Assembly: GCA_020725805.1 (NCBI GenBank)
Contig: DYEF01000096.1
Coordinates: 1-36,691, forward strand
Origin: Bdellovibrio sp.
GTDB taxonomy: Bacteria > Myxococcota > SpSt-1050
Direction of reading: 5' to 3'
Length of the DNA stretch: 36,691 nucleotides
The notes under the pieces are model-generated. The model saw nothing but the letters and a program-made list of their open reading frames with translations. It did not search any database and was not told where the DNA came from. How positions within the stretch are numbered: the first letter of the stretch is position 1; every line of letters starts with the position of its first letter. Shown here piece after piece: positions 1 through 7,862 of this stretch. The position numbers and the translations under genes are program-made.

Positions 1-1
1 A

Positions 2-175
2 TTTGTGGATAAAGTAACGGGGAATATCAAAAGTGAAGAAATGGCAAGATACATTGAGAGTGAGATAGAGATAACCAAAAGAGCGATTGAAAATTACAAA
101 AACGAACCAGAGAAGATAAAGAGATACCAGAACAGACTAAACAGATTACAGGAAGTCTCTGAGAAGATTAAATAA
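2..175 (+). CDS. C-terminal fragment of an unknown coiled-coil protein
   Basis: An open frame enters from the left edge and ends in TAA at 173-175, giving the last 57 residues of a protein that starts outside the window. The piece is almost all Lys, Glu, Arg, Asn and Ile with no hydrophobic segment, and its heptad-like pattern suggests a long alpha-helix or coiled coil. I do not recognise the family. The stop lies 25 nt before the 27-bp repeat, so it could be the last gene of a mobile element, but nothing in the fragment proves that. Confidence 0.55.
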   Translation, partial: FVDKVTGNIKSEEMARYIESEIEITKRAIENYKNEPEKIKRYQNRLNRLQEVSEKIK

Positions 176-200
176 TATATATTTCTAATTTACAAATGAG

Positions 201-227
201 TTATGAAAAATTTTGGGGTATTTCCAG
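201..227 (+). repeat. 27-bp repeat, left copy (inverted relative to the copy at 36553-36579)
   Basis: These 27 bases match exactly, as reverse complement, positions 36553-36579 near the other edge. Read outward-in, the end is CTGGAAATACCCC, which looks like an insertion-sequence terminal repeat. Both copies sit just downstream of a gene that runs off the window, in the same relative orientation. I infer a dispersed repeat or IS end. Only one end of the putative element is visible at each site. Confidence 0.5.
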
Positions 228-245
228 ATTTACAAAGAAATTATC

Positions 246-273
246 TTGCCTTTTGGAAATTGTATATTATAGA
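246..273 (+). promoter_or_regulatory. weak candidate promoter for the PepV-like/Cas6-like pair
   Basis: TTGCCT at 246-251 and TATAGA at 268-273 are separated by 16 nt, 33 nt before the ATG at 307. The match to the housekeeping consensus is modest. It is offered because no other gene lies upstream in the same transcript. Confidence 0.3.
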
Positions 274-306
274 TGTGCTCTGGCTTTCTGAGGGTCGTTT
301 TAAGAT

Positions 307-1917
307 ATGTACAATGCTCTTTCAAAACAGAATCTTGCAGGATATACGGTAACCGTTATCTTTGTTTTCTTCGTCTTCGCCGGTTCCCTGTATGCCCAGA
401 AACAGTCTGATACGGAAAATCCGTTCTATAATTATCTGGCACAGAAATTTCAGGAGAAGAAGCTGCCGGAGGGTCTCAGTAAGAAGGTCTGGAACTATAT
501 CTCAAATCCCTCGAAGGGATATAAATATGCGGGTCTTACTCCCGAGGAGTATGCCCAGATTGTAAGGGATTACGTCAATACATATTATCAGAAGAAAATA
601 ATTGAATCACTTTCCGAGGTACTTAAGATTGAAACGAGGGAGAATCTCCCGGATGAGAAAAAGTCTGAAAATACGGCAAAATACATAAAGCACATCGAAA
701 AACTTGCCGATGAATTCCATCTTTCGGTAATGAATCTCCAGAACAGATATCTCGTAGTTTATTCGAACGGTGAACAGCCCCCGCTGGGATTTGCAGGGAA
801 GATAAAAACATCCGATAATTACCTCAGATATGACGAGCCTCTGTGTAAGGATGGTATTATTCCGACGGTACCGGTTATAACCTCCAAGACTGCAGTAGAA
901 CTCGCAATATTCTCGGCAGGTATATTGAATTCCATAGGGCTCAGACCGGCAAACAGGGTGATTTTCTATATCGACCTTTCCCTCTCTCTTCAGACCAACG
1001 TAGATATCCTCTTCAATTCATATGAACTTGCGCCGGTGAATCTGGTTCTGGATTCGGTTTTTCCGCTGGCCTGTGCCGAATACGGTTATGCGATGATAAG
1101 GGTAGTTCAGAATTTCGGTGAAAAGGATAAAAAACCGCTGGTAAAGAAGGTCCTTACAGACGGAGATGAATATCTGGTGCCTTCGAATTCATATATCTGT
1201 CTTGATAATGAGAAGGTCGAAAAAGAGGTCATAAGGGATAAAATTTCGAAATTTCTTGTAAAGTACAACAAGGCAGATATCAGATTCGACGAGGACAACT
1301 GTATTAAATTTACTGTTCCTCAGACACAGCGCGGTGATAAGCACAATGCACTGGATTACGCAGTTCTGTTTCTTTCCGAAAACCGTGATTTTTTCCCGGA
1401 ACATATTAAAATCTTCGAATATCTGAGAAGAAATATTGCACTGAATTCATCCGGCAAGATCCTTGGTATAAACCGCCATCATAATCTTTTGAAAAATACA
1501 GAGGTTGTTCTGAAAAAAGTGAGGGTAAACGGCAATTCATGCTCGGCAGATATTTATATTAGGTTTCCTTATGGTATCGAATCTTCTGTGCTGGTTGAGA
1601 AGGTCAAAACCAGTGTTGAGGTCTTCAACAGTAAGGAGTCTTCAGATATCGAGGTCTATGTAAATGCATATAATCCTCTGGTACTCGATTCCAACTCCGA
1701 GGTGGCAAAGAGAATCAGGAAGGCATACAACAACGTGACAGGCGGTAGCGATAAATGTGTTACTGCAGACGGACTCTATTCCAAACTCTTTCCGAATGCG
1801 ATAGGATTTGGTCCTGATTTCGGGGAGCTGTCCAAAAGCAGCTGCGTTTATGAGAAGGATATTATGAAGATTTTCGGCATTTATCTGACAGCTATGATCT
1901 ATCTTATGGAGAAATGA
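307..1917 (+). CDS. secreted M20/PepV-like dipeptidase homologue, probably catalytically dead
   Basis: The 536-residue protein has an N-terminal signal sequence (hydrophobic 13-28, likely cleavage after SLYA at 30). Residues about 130-270 and 460-536 follow the M20 dipeptidase PepV layout, including an AFP/AEKG-like stretch at 249-260 and a C-terminal block with NAIGFGP near 496-503. From recalled PepV consensus, several metal or catalytic residues appear replaced. The GHLD histidine/aspartate segment reads GKIK (164-167), the DD of the bridging-ligand motif reads TS (192-193), the catalytic Glu pair lies in a LSLSLQ stretch (224-229), and the C-terminal histidine region reads SKSSC (509-513). 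The Asp equivalent to one ligand (D249) is kept. I infer a periplasmic or extracellular pseudoenzyme, perhaps peptide-binding. A GAGG ribosome site lies about 13 nt before the ATG. The next gene starts 4 nt after its stop. Confidence 0.7.
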   Translation: MYNALSKQNLAGYTVTVIFVFFVFAGSLYAQKQSDTENPFYNYLAQKFQEKKLPEGLSKKVWNYISNPSKGYKYAGLTPEEYAQIVRDYVNTYYQKKIIESLSEVLKIETRENLPDEKKSENTAKYIKHIEKLADEFHLSVMNLQNRYLVVYSNGEQPPLGFAGKIKTSDNYLRYDEPLCKDGIIPTVPVITSKTAVELAIFSAGILNSIGLRPANRVIFYIDLSLSLQTNVDILFNSYELAPVNLVLDSVFPLACAEYGYAMIRVVQNFGEKDKKPLVKKVLTDGDEYLVPSNSYICLDNEKVEKEVIRDKISKFLVKYNKADIRFDEDNCIKFTVPQTQRGDKHNALDYAVLFLSENRDFFPEHIKIFEYLRRNIALNSSGKILGINRHHNLLKNTEVVLKKVRVNGNSCSADIYIRFPYGIESSVLVEKVKTSVEVFNSKESSDIEVYVNAYNPLVLDSNSEVAKRIRKAYNNVTGGSDKCVTADGLYSKLFPNAIGFGPDFGELSKSSCVYEKDIMKIFGIYLTAMIYLMEK

Positions 1918-1921
1918 ATAT

Positions 1922-2776
1922 ATGAAATCGGTGGCAATAATAAAAGGGAAACTTGTATACGAAAAACTAATGCTGAATAAGAGTATCTTTATTGACCTTA
2001 TGAGCGGTTTTTTCCCGAAGATTATGAGAAGGAATATCTGCCGCACGAATGATTCTGACTGCAGGCTGTGCAAACTGAGCGACAGGTGTGCCTACTCGTA
2101 TATCTTTGAACCTGCAATGCCGGGCGAAAAGGCTCTTGTCGTATCTCTCCCTGATATCAAAATCCCCTTTGCCTTCAAGTGGTTTCCCGAACAAAATCAG
2201 GGGGAATTTATTCTTTCGATGTTTGGCAGATGCAGTATTTTTATCTACGATATTATTCAGACACTTAAAAGAATCGGGGAAATGGGGCTGGGACACGAAA
2301 AGATGAAATTTGAAATCGGCGAACTCGAATCCTTAGGCGCTGACCTGAAGAAAACAGGCGTCCTGAAAGAGGGCGTAAAAATGAGTGAACATATCAATAA
2401 CATCAGTCTGGAGACAATAGCAGATATGGCATCTGATCTGCCGTCATTGAGTATGAAGTTCGGATTCGACTCGGATTTTGACCTGATGCGTTCAAATCGG
2501 GACCTGAAAAGAAATGAATTGTTCCCGGTCCTCTACAAGAGAGTACGGGACCGTCTTAAAGCCCTGTATGTCCTTTATCTCGATGAGGAACTGCCTCCGG
2601 AATTAAAGGGTCTTTCCGACAGGGCTTCAGATATAATAAATATTTCGGATAAATCTGATATTCTTGAATTTAAGGGTAATCTCTCTCCTTTCAGATATCT
2701 CTTTCTTATGGGGTCATATTTCAATGTGGGAAGAAGGTGTGCATTCGGGAAGGGTTCGTACAGGCTGATTCTCTGA
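1922..2776 (+). CDS. Cas6-like RAMP-family protein (orphan)
   Basis: The 284-residue protein matches the layout I know for the CRISPR_Cas6 family (PF10040). It has a four-Cys cluster C40-x6-C47-x2-C50-x5-C56 followed by AYSYIFEP (57-64), a mid-protein LSMFGR then an alpha-helix and GEMGLGHEKMKF (119-130), and a C-terminal glycine-rich RAMP end GSYFNVGRRCAFGKGSYRL (264-282). Members cleave CRISPR precursor RNA within repeats. Here no CRISPR array or other cas gene is within 36 kb. It starts 4 nt after the preceding gene, with GGAGAA inside that gene as ribosome site, so the two are probably co-transcribed and translationally coupled. I cannot assign the catalytic histidine; H125 and H156 are candidates. 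It could serve a distant CRISPR locus or have been recruited to other RNA binding. Family call fairly sure, function unsure. Confidence 0.65.
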   Translation: MKSVAIIKGKLVYEKLMLNKSIFIDLMSGFFPKIMRRNICRTNDSDCRLCKLSDRCAYSYIFEPAMPGEKALVVSLPDIKIPFAFKWFPEQNQGEFILSMFGRCSIFIYDIIQTLKRIGEMGLGHEKMKFEIGELESLGADLKKTGVLKEGVKMSEHINNISLETIADMASDLPSLSMKFGFDSDFDLMRSNRDLKRNELFPVLYKRVRDRLKALYVLYLDEELPPELKGLSDRASDIINISDKSDILEFKGNLSPFRYLFLMGSYFNVGRRCAFGKGSYRLIL

Positions 2777-2786
2777 TTTTATTTCC

Positions 2787-2815
2787 TTGCATAATTTGTG
2801 TAGATTATTTATTTA
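2787..2815 (+). promoter_or_regulatory. candidate promoter for the carbonic anhydrase-like gene and apt
   Basis: TTGCAT at 2787-2792 and TATTTA at 2810-2815 are spaced by 17 nt, placing a start about 12 nt before the ATG at 2834. It lies in the 57-nt gap after the Cas6-like gene. Confidence 0.4.
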
Positions 2816-2833
2816 TACCGTCAAGAGGTTAAT

Positions 2834-3355
2834 ATGGCAGTTTACAGATTTGACAGCTTTACACCGGAGATAGGAGAGAGATGTTATATCGCTGAATCGG
2901 CAGAAGTAATAGGCAACGTCAGGCTCGGTGATGAATGTTATGTCGGTCCCAACGCTGTTATAAGGGGTGATTACGGGAGAATTATCATCGGCTCGCAGAC
3001 AGCGGTGGAGGAGGGTGTTGTTATTCACGCAAGGCCCGGTGAGATTACGACAGTCGGTAACAGGGTTACTCTTGGTCACGGGGCAATTATTCATAACTGC
3101 ACTATCGAGGATTCGGCAGTTATCGGTATGGGGGCCGTCGTGAGTGATTATGCTGTTGTGAAGGAGTGGGGTGTTGTGGCTGAAGGGGCAGTTGTAAAGA
3201 ACAAATCAGTTGTCGAAAAGGGAATAATCTTTGCCGGTGTCCCTGCAAAAGAGGTTGGCAGTATCAGTGAAGAGTACAAAACCAGATGGAATCACTTCAA
3301 AAATATTTATGCAGAACTCGCCGCAACTTATACGCGCAGATTAACAAAAATGTAG
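2834..3355 (+). CDS. gamma-carbonic anhydrase family protein (YrdA/PaaY-like)
   Basis: The 173-residue protein is a left-handed beta-helix of hexapeptide repeats, visible as repeated [IV]-G-x-x-[AV]-[VI] steps from about 20 to 145. Three histidines at the zinc positions of gamma-class carbonic anhydrases are present: H65 (in VVIHAR), H82 (LGHGA) and H87 (IIHNC). AVIRGD (41-46) is the other family signature. Such proteins bind Zn or Fe and may hydrate CO2, though many single-domain members have no proven activity. AGAGG at 2824-2828 is the ribosome site. It is followed 13 nt later by apt, so they are probably one transcript. Length is normal. Confidence 0.85.
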   Translation: MAVYRFDSFTPEIGERCYIAESAEVIGNVRLGDECYVGPNAVIRGDYGRIIIGSQTAVEEGVVIHARPGEITTVGNRVTLGHGAIIHNCTIEDSAVIGMGAVVSDYAVVKEWGVVAEGAVVKNKSVVEKGIIFAGVPAKEVGSISEEYKTRWNHFKNIYAELAATYTRRLTKM

Positions 3356-3368
3356 AATGGAGGTCAAT

Positions 3369-3884
3369 ATGAAGAATTACTCTGAATTTGTGAGAAATAT
3401 CCCTGATTTTCCTAAAAAGGGTATATTGTTCAGAGATATTACGCCGATGCTTCTCAATCACCGTGTCTTCTCATCTGTTGTGAATGAGTTTGTAAAGAGG
3501 CTCAAAGGCAAAAAGATCGACAAGATTGTTGCAATTGAGTCGAGGGGATTTATTTTCGGAGGGGCGATAGCAAATAAGCTTGGAATTGGCCTTGCAATCG
3601 TAAGAAAGCCCGGTAAACTCCCGTTTGAGACAATCAGGGAGACATATGACCTTGAATACGGGAAGGATTCACTCGAGATACACAAAGATGCAATCAGAAA
3701 GGGTGATAATGTAGTGATATTCGATGATGTCCTTGCAACAGGCGGGACTGCAAAGGCGACGGGAAGACTTGTCAAGAGGCTCGGCGGTAAGGTTGCCGAG
3801 TATGACTTTCTGATTGAATTACTGCCTCTTAAAGGTGTAAAGAAATTAAGAGGTGAAAAGGTATTTTCGCTGATAAAATTCTGA
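3369..3884 (+). CDS. apt: adenine phosphoribosyltransferase
   Basis: This cytoplasmic purine-salvage enzyme makes AMP from adenine and PRPP. The PRPP loop is clear at about 116-129 (VVIFDDVLATGGTA), and the family signature AIESRGFIFGGAIA lies at 55-68. I place the start at 3369, giving 171 residues, not at the in-frame ATG at 3357. The GGAGG ribosome site (3359-3363) lies between the two, and the second start gives the usual APRT N-terminus. It closely follows the carbonic anhydrase-like gene. The 207 nt after it carry no clear terminator. Confidence 0.93.
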   Translation: MKNYSEFVRNIPDFPKKGILFRDITPMLLNHRVFSSVVNEFVKRLKGKKIDKIVAIESRGFIFGGAIANKLGIGLAIVRKPGKLPFETIRETYDLEYGKDSLEIHKDAIRKGDNVVIFDDVLATGGTAKATGRLVKRLGGKVAEYDFLIELLPLKGVKKLRGEKVFSLIKF

Positions 3885-4055
3885 TATAAATATACTGGAA
3901 TTCAGATATCTTTCAGGTGCGGGTCGTAAAAGTCTTTTATATAAGGCATGTTTTTTAATTGATTCCCCGGGGTAAATGTATTGTCGCAGGAGAATTTCTG
4001 ACAGAAACTTATGTCTGTAACAGCCTGAAAGAGAAAGAGGGAATCATTATTGATA

Positions 4056-4084
4056 TTGATTTTTGCAATTATTGGGAATAGAAT
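4056..4084 (+). promoter_or_regulatory. promoter of the TonB-prmA-rsmE-RDD operon, possibly leaderless
   Basis: TTGATT at 4056-4061 and TAGAAT at 4079-4084 are spaced by 17 nt. The ATG at 4092 lies only 8 nt past the -10, which would put the start site on or next to the ATG. No ribosome site precedes that ATG. Confidence 0.5.
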
Positions 4085-4091
4085 TTAAGTT

Positions 4092-5279
4092 ATGAGGAAG
4101 GGTATTTATACAGAAAGACTGCTTATTGCGCTGACATTTGCTCTTCTTCTGCATTTTTTTCTTGTACAGATACTGGTGGAGAATATCAGGACCGGACTCG
4201 TTTATAAAGAGCCGGTTATTGAAGTTGAATATCTGAGTCCAATCGTTGCAAATCAGTTTACGGATGTTCAGACAAAGAGTGATGAGGAGAAGATAAAGAA
4301 GAAAAAGGACGAATTGCAGAAAAAGGAAGATGAGGAGAATGAAACGGAAGAGGAGGTAAAGAAGGAGGAGGGGCAGATAGTATATCTTGGGGAGACAGAC
4401 AGTAATAAGGCCCCTGAAAAGTACAGATATCTCGCCGAACATAATTCTGTGACAGATAAGGAGACAAAGAGCAGATTTGCCGACAGCAGGTTCAAGAATC
4501 CTGCACCAGCCCCTCAGGCCGGAGAGAGTATTGCCAGAAAACTGAATATTAATGAGAGTAAGAAGAAGATGCCGGCACCGGATATAATTCTGAAAAGCGA
4601 AAAGAGAGAAACCGAGGATAAGGAAGAGAATAAATCCGCGGAGAAACTCGCACTCAAGATTCCCAAGATTCTGAAGAGCGAGAGCGTAAATCTCGAAGAG
4701 TCTGATAACGGGACAGTAAAGAACAGGGAACACTCCGAAGAGACCTTAGGAAAAGACAGTGAGTTTCAGTTCGGTTCGGTGCTGGAAAAGGGTGAAGAGC
4801 TGCACAAGAAAAGGCTTGCCGGACTTTTCCCGCAGGATATCTACTCGGGCAAATATTCGGGCGGACCTTTTAGTGACTATCTTAAAGATGTCGAAGAATC
4901 TGATGCCACTTTTCTCAATGCAAAGGAGTACAAATACGCTACATTCTTCAACAGGATAAAGAAGAGTGTAAGTCAGTACTGGAATCCTTCTGATGTGATA
5001 CTAAAGTACGACCCTTACGGCAATATATACGGGAACAAGGACAGACTGACTATAGTCAAGGTAAAGATAGATTCGACCGGCAACCTGAAAGATGTCGATG
5101 TCTCCCAGTCTTCAGGAGTGGAGTTTCTGGACAAAGTGGCACTTGATGCCTTCAGGGCGGCACAGCCTTTCCCGAATCCTCCCAAGGGTCTTATTGATAA
5201 GAACGGAGAGATAACATTCAATTTCGGGTTTTATGTCGAATTTTCTAAGAGTTCACTGAGGCTTTTCAGGTATGAATAG
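4092..5279 (+). CDS. TonB-family energy transducer-like protein
   Basis: The 395-residue protein has a short basic N-terminus and one membrane helix (about 10-28). A very long Lys/Glu-rich, low-complexity periplasmic stretch (about 55-240) follows, including EEKIKKKKDELQKKEDEEN. The C-terminal TonB-like domain (about 285-390) contains NRIKKSVSQYWNP, VKVKIDSTGNLKDVDV and DKVALDAFRAAQPFPNPP. TonB proteins pass proton-motive force from ExbB/ExbD to outer-membrane transporters; no exbB, exbD or receptor gene is in view. The classic proline-rich spacer is replaced by charged residues. The stop overlaps prmA by 8 nt. A link to cell-envelope structure (AgmX/TolA-like use) is an alternative. Confidence 0.75.
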   Translation: MRKGIYTERLLIALTFALLLHFFLVQILVENIRTGLVYKEPVIEVEYLSPIVANQFTDVQTKSDEEKIKKKKDELQKKEDEENETEEEVKKEEGQIVYLGETDSNKAPEKYRYLAEHNSVTDKETKSRFADSRFKNPAPAPQAGESIARKLNINESKKKMPAPDIILKSEKRETEDKEENKSAEKLALKIPKILKSESVNLEESDNGTVKNREHSEETLGKDSEFQFGSVLEKGEELHKKRLAGLFPQDIYSGKYSGGPFSDYLKDVEESDATFLNAKEYKYATFFNRIKKSVSQYWNPSDVILKYDPYGNIYGNKDRLTIVKVKIDSTGNLKDVDVSQSSGVEFLDKVALDAFRAAQPFPNPPKGLIDKNGEITFNFGFYVEFSKSSLRLFRYE

Positions 5280-6117
5280 GGAGATTCAGTCCAGAGTCAT
5301 AGTAATAGATACTCTTTCGCAGGATACGGATGAACTGGAGGGTATTATATGGACCCAAAGTCAGCCGTCCGGAATTTCAAATGAGGTAAACAGGAATCAG
5401 ATTCTTGTATATTATCCGCCCGAGAAATTCCCTCAAAGGGCATTTATCAGAAAACTCGCTTCGCTTCCTGCTGTTGCCTCCGTAAAATCAAAAGTGATTT
5501 TTAAGAGGGACTGGAACAGAAGATGGCAACTCTCTGTCAGACCGGTCAGGATTTGCGATGAATTTGTTATAGTACCTCCCTTCAGAAAAAGAGTCAGAAA
5601 CGGCAGAGGTGTTAAGAAGATCATTATCAATCCTTCAATGGCATTCGGTACAGGTCATCATGAATCCACTCTGGGTATAATGAGGCTGATTTACAGGCAT
5701 AAAAGAGAGATAGACGGAAAAAGGGTTGCGGACTTCGGGTCGGGTTCGGGCATTCTTTCTGTTTTTGCAAGAATGCTGGGCTCGGGTGAAGTGGATGCAT
5801 TCGATTTTGACCCTGAATGCAAAAGCGCCCTCGAAGAGAATATGAAACTCAACAATATCAGCGGAATAAATTTCTTCAACAGGTCAATCAGATATGTGAG
5901 AAAGAAGTATGATATTATCTTTGCAAATATGCTCTTTGGTGAAATTGCCTCGAATAAGGATATTATACAGAGGTCTCTCAAAAAGAATGGTCTGGTATTT
6001 TTTGCCGGTATTCTTGACTGCGAGAGAAGTCAGTTCATTAATCTTTTCAGCCGGCTTGATCTTTTAGATGAACTGATAATCAATGAATGGAGAAGTTTTC
6101 TGTTTAGGAGAATATGA
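5272..6117 (+). CDS. prmA: ribosomal protein L11 methyltransferase
   Basis: This SAM-dependent enzyme trimethylates ribosomal protein L11. Of 281 residues, 1-110 form the substrate-recognition part. The PrmA signature NPSMAFGTGHHEST is at 120-133, SAM motif I DFGSGSG at 154-160, an acidic motif II near 177-180, and ANML at 218-221 stands where NIL or NPPY occurs. The start overlaps the TonB-like gene by 8 nt and the stop overlaps rsmE by 4 nt, so all three are coupled. Its N-terminal half is divergent, but the call rests on the combined AFGTG and SAM motifs. Confidence 0.85.
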   Translation: MNREIQSRVIVIDTLSQDTDELEGIIWTQSQPSGISNEVNRNQILVYYPPEKFPQRAFIRKLASLPAVASVKSKVIFKRDWNRRWQLSVRPVRICDEFVIVPPFRKRVRNGRGVKKIIINPSMAFGTGHHESTLGIMRLIYRHKREIDGKRVADFGSGSGILSVFARMLGSGEVDAFDFDPECKSALEENMKLNNISGINFFNRSIRYVRKKYDIIFANMLFGEIASNKDIIQRSLKKNGLVFFAGILDCERSQFINLFSRLDLLDELIINEWRSFLFRRI

Positions 6118-6836
6118 GAAGGATAAGAATTTTCTGCAATGAGATTACCGGCTCCGGCTTTACGGTGCTTGACCGCAGCAACGCCCATTATGTCTCTGAT
6201 GTTCTAAGGTGTGGTCCCGGCGATATAATCGAGATTCTGACAGGAGACGGAAGGGTGTATTCCGGGAGAATCTGTGTTGAGAACAGGAAGTATATCGTAA
6301 AAGAACTGATACCTGTTGAGACCAATAGTAGTGAAATGCCAATTATTAATCTTTTCACAGGAGTAATTAAGGGGAGCGGATTCGATTATGCCATAGAAAA
6401 GGCCTCGGAAATCGGGGCGGCATCTGTTACACCTGTATATTGTGAGTATTCGAGAGCAGGCAGGATATCCTCAGGTAAGCTCGAAAGATATGTCAGGATT
6501 GCGCGCAGCTCGGCATTACAGTGCAAAAGGTTGTATCCTCTCAGTATTAATGAGCCGGTTAGTCTTGCAGATATTTTCGGGAATATACCTTATGGTAATA
6601 ATTTTTTTCTGGATGTGCGGGAAGAAAACAGAGTTATAGGGGAGGAGGCCGATTTTTCGAGACCATTTAATATATTCTCAGGGCCAGAAGGCGGATTCTC
6701 CGATAAGGAACTCGAAAAGTTCAGGCATTACGGATTCAAAGGATTCTCACTCGGGCCTAATATTCTCAGAGCGGAAACGATTCCTCTTGTAATATGTAGT
6801 ATAATCCTGTATGAATATTTCCGGAGGAACGGATAG
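6114..6836 (+). CDS. rsmE: 16S rRNA (uracil-1498-N3)-methyltransferase
   Basis: This SPOUT-class enzyme methylates U1498 of 16S rRNA in the 30S subunit. The 240-residue length is normal. An N-terminal PUA-like part has HYVSDVLR (23-30), then LFTGVIKGSGFDYAIEKASEIGA (78-100 region), and the C-terminal knot has SGPEGGFSDKE and LGPNILRAETIPL. The latter is the conserved LGxxILRxETA motif. The ATG lies in the stop of prmA (ATGA overlap), the common prmA-rsmE pairing, and the next gene begins 2 nt after its stop. Confidence 0.93.
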   Translation: MRRIRIFCNEITGSGFTVLDRSNAHYVSDVLRCGPGDIIEILTGDGRVYSGRICVENRKYIVKELIPVETNSSEMPIINLFTGVIKGSGFDYAIEKASEIGAASVTPVYCEYSRAGRISSGKLERYVRIARSSALQCKRLYPLSINEPVSLADIFGNIPYGNNFFLDVREENRVIGEEADFSRPFNIFSGPEGGFSDKELEKFRHYGFKGFSLGPNILRAETIPLVICSIILYEYFRRNG

Positions 6837-6838
6837 AT

Positions 6839-7567
6839 ATGGCAGACAATATTTGCCCTTATTGCGGATTCCCCAATGAACAAGGGGTCAAGATATGCAA
6901 AAAGTGCAAGAAGGCCTATTCTCTGGCGGATTTTTCGCATGTTATTACAGATGATATTTCACTCAGTGCCGAGAAGGAGACACTTGTAGAAAAGACCGAA
7001 ATTGATTTTCTGGAAGAGGAAGAGAGCCAGAAGGAGAAGAAGGCAGATATCCGCTTTGATTCAGAGGAAGACGTAGTAAAACCCACCCAGCCTGTCGAGA
7101 GCGGACAGATATTGTCGAGGCAGTTTTATGCGGCTACATTCTTTCAGCGTCTTGGTAGTCTTATAGCAGATTCCGTGCTGGTTTTTATATGTACACTGAT
7201 TATATGGTTTGCAGGCGTCTCATTTTCGGTAAATCCAAATCTCTTATTCGGAGGTACAGGTTCTCCTGCTATGTCTGATATAGTCTTTTCTTTCCTGTTG
7301 TTGTATGTATTGTTTGGCTTTTTTTATTCGATGCTCTTTCATCATCTCTCTTCCAGGACGATCGGCAAGATGTTGCTCGGGCTTCATCTCGTGGAGAAAA
7401 ATTCATACAGGGTCAGTTTTTACAGGGTTTTGCTCAGAAATATGTTTTTTATCCTCAATATAATCACACTTTTTATCGGCTTTATCTGGATAATAGCAGA
7501 TGAGCGGGGACAGGCGCTTCACGATAAACTGTCGGGCACTTTTGTAGTCTCTGAAGAGATCAGATAA
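6839..7567 (+). CDS. zinc-ribbon and RDD-family membrane protein
   Basis: The 242-residue protein starts with a zinc ribbon (C6-x2-C9, C18-x2-C21). An acidic Glu-rich linker (45-85) follows, then an RDD domain (about 98-242) with three to four membrane helices. The RDD marks are FFQRLGSLIADSVL (100-113), RTIGKMLLGLHLV (170-182) and the end WIIADERGQALHDKLSGTFVV. RDD proteins are inner-membrane proteins, some linked to ion or solute transport; the ribbon suggests a cytoplasmic regulatory arm. It closes the TonB-prmA-rsmE operon, starting 2 nt after rsmE, with GGAGG about 11 nt upstream inside rsmE. Confidence 0.8.
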   Translation: MADNICPYCGFPNEQGVKICKKCKKAYSLADFSHVITDDISLSAEKETLVEKTEIDFLEEEESQKEKKADIRFDSEEDVVKPTQPVESGQILSRQFYAATFFQRLGSLIADSVLVFICTLIIWFAGVSFSVNPNLLFGGTGSPAMSDIVFSFLLLYVLFGFFYSMLFHHLSSRTIGKMLLGLHLVEKNSYRVSFYRVLLRNMFFILNIITLFIGFIWIIADERGQALHDKLSGTFVVSEEIR

Positions 7568-7800
7568 TACAGATATCATCAAATCACCGTTATCATAATC
7601 CCCTCAAAAAAATCTTTATTTATATCTGGCACCCGGTATTCGCTTTGAAATATACTTTAACTGGCACCTGCTGTATAAATCCTGTATTTGACAGGAGAAT
7701 GGCATAACGGAATTTCCGTATATTATTACGCAAAATTTTTAGAAAATTTAAATTTATTTTACCTGTTGAACAAAAAAAGAAATATGTTGCAATATTTTAC
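7568..7800. other. non-coding spacer upstream of the lysine-rich microgene
   Basis: No convincing gene is visible. It holds two copies of CTGGCACC (7626-7633 and 7661-7668, 35 nt apart), a short palindrome ACGGAATTTCCGT (7707-7719) and an AT-rich tract before the promoter region. The repeats could be regulator sites, but two short copies are weak evidence. Confidence 0.35.
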
Positions 7801-7833
7801 TTGACATATAATTTAGTGTATGTTAGTTACAAT
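7801..7833 (+). promoter_or_regulatory. promoter region of the lysine-rich microgene
   Basis: TTGACA at 7801-7806 is followed at once by TATAAT at 7807-7812. Either TTGACA is the -35 with a distal -10 (TACAAT, 7828-7833, long spacer), or TATAAT is the -10 with TGTTGC at 7785-7790 as -35 (16-nt spacer). I cannot choose between these. AGGAGG at 7851-7856 is a strong ribosome site before the ATG at 7863. Confidence 0.5.
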
Positions 7834-7862
7834 AACAGACATTCTATTTAAGGAGGTTTAAT

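Noticed and set aside
203-352. 49-codon plus-strand frame starting in the left repeat
   Set aside because: It runs into the start of the PepV-like gene, its composition is not protein-like, and the matching frame at the right copy stops after 13 codons.
3959-4081. 40-codon frame from a TTG between apt and the TonB-like gene
   Set aside because: It lacks a ribosome site and a good start, and overlaps the predicted -10. It could be a decayed remnant but cannot be supported.
4047-4733. 228-codon minus-strand frame
   Set aside because: It is antisense to the Lys/Glu-rich part of the TonB-like gene, giving artificial Leu/Phe runs.
7626-7668. Sigma-54-type promoter at the TGGCAC boxes
   Set aside because: Neither TGGCAC has a GC dinucleotide at the required spacing for the -12 element.
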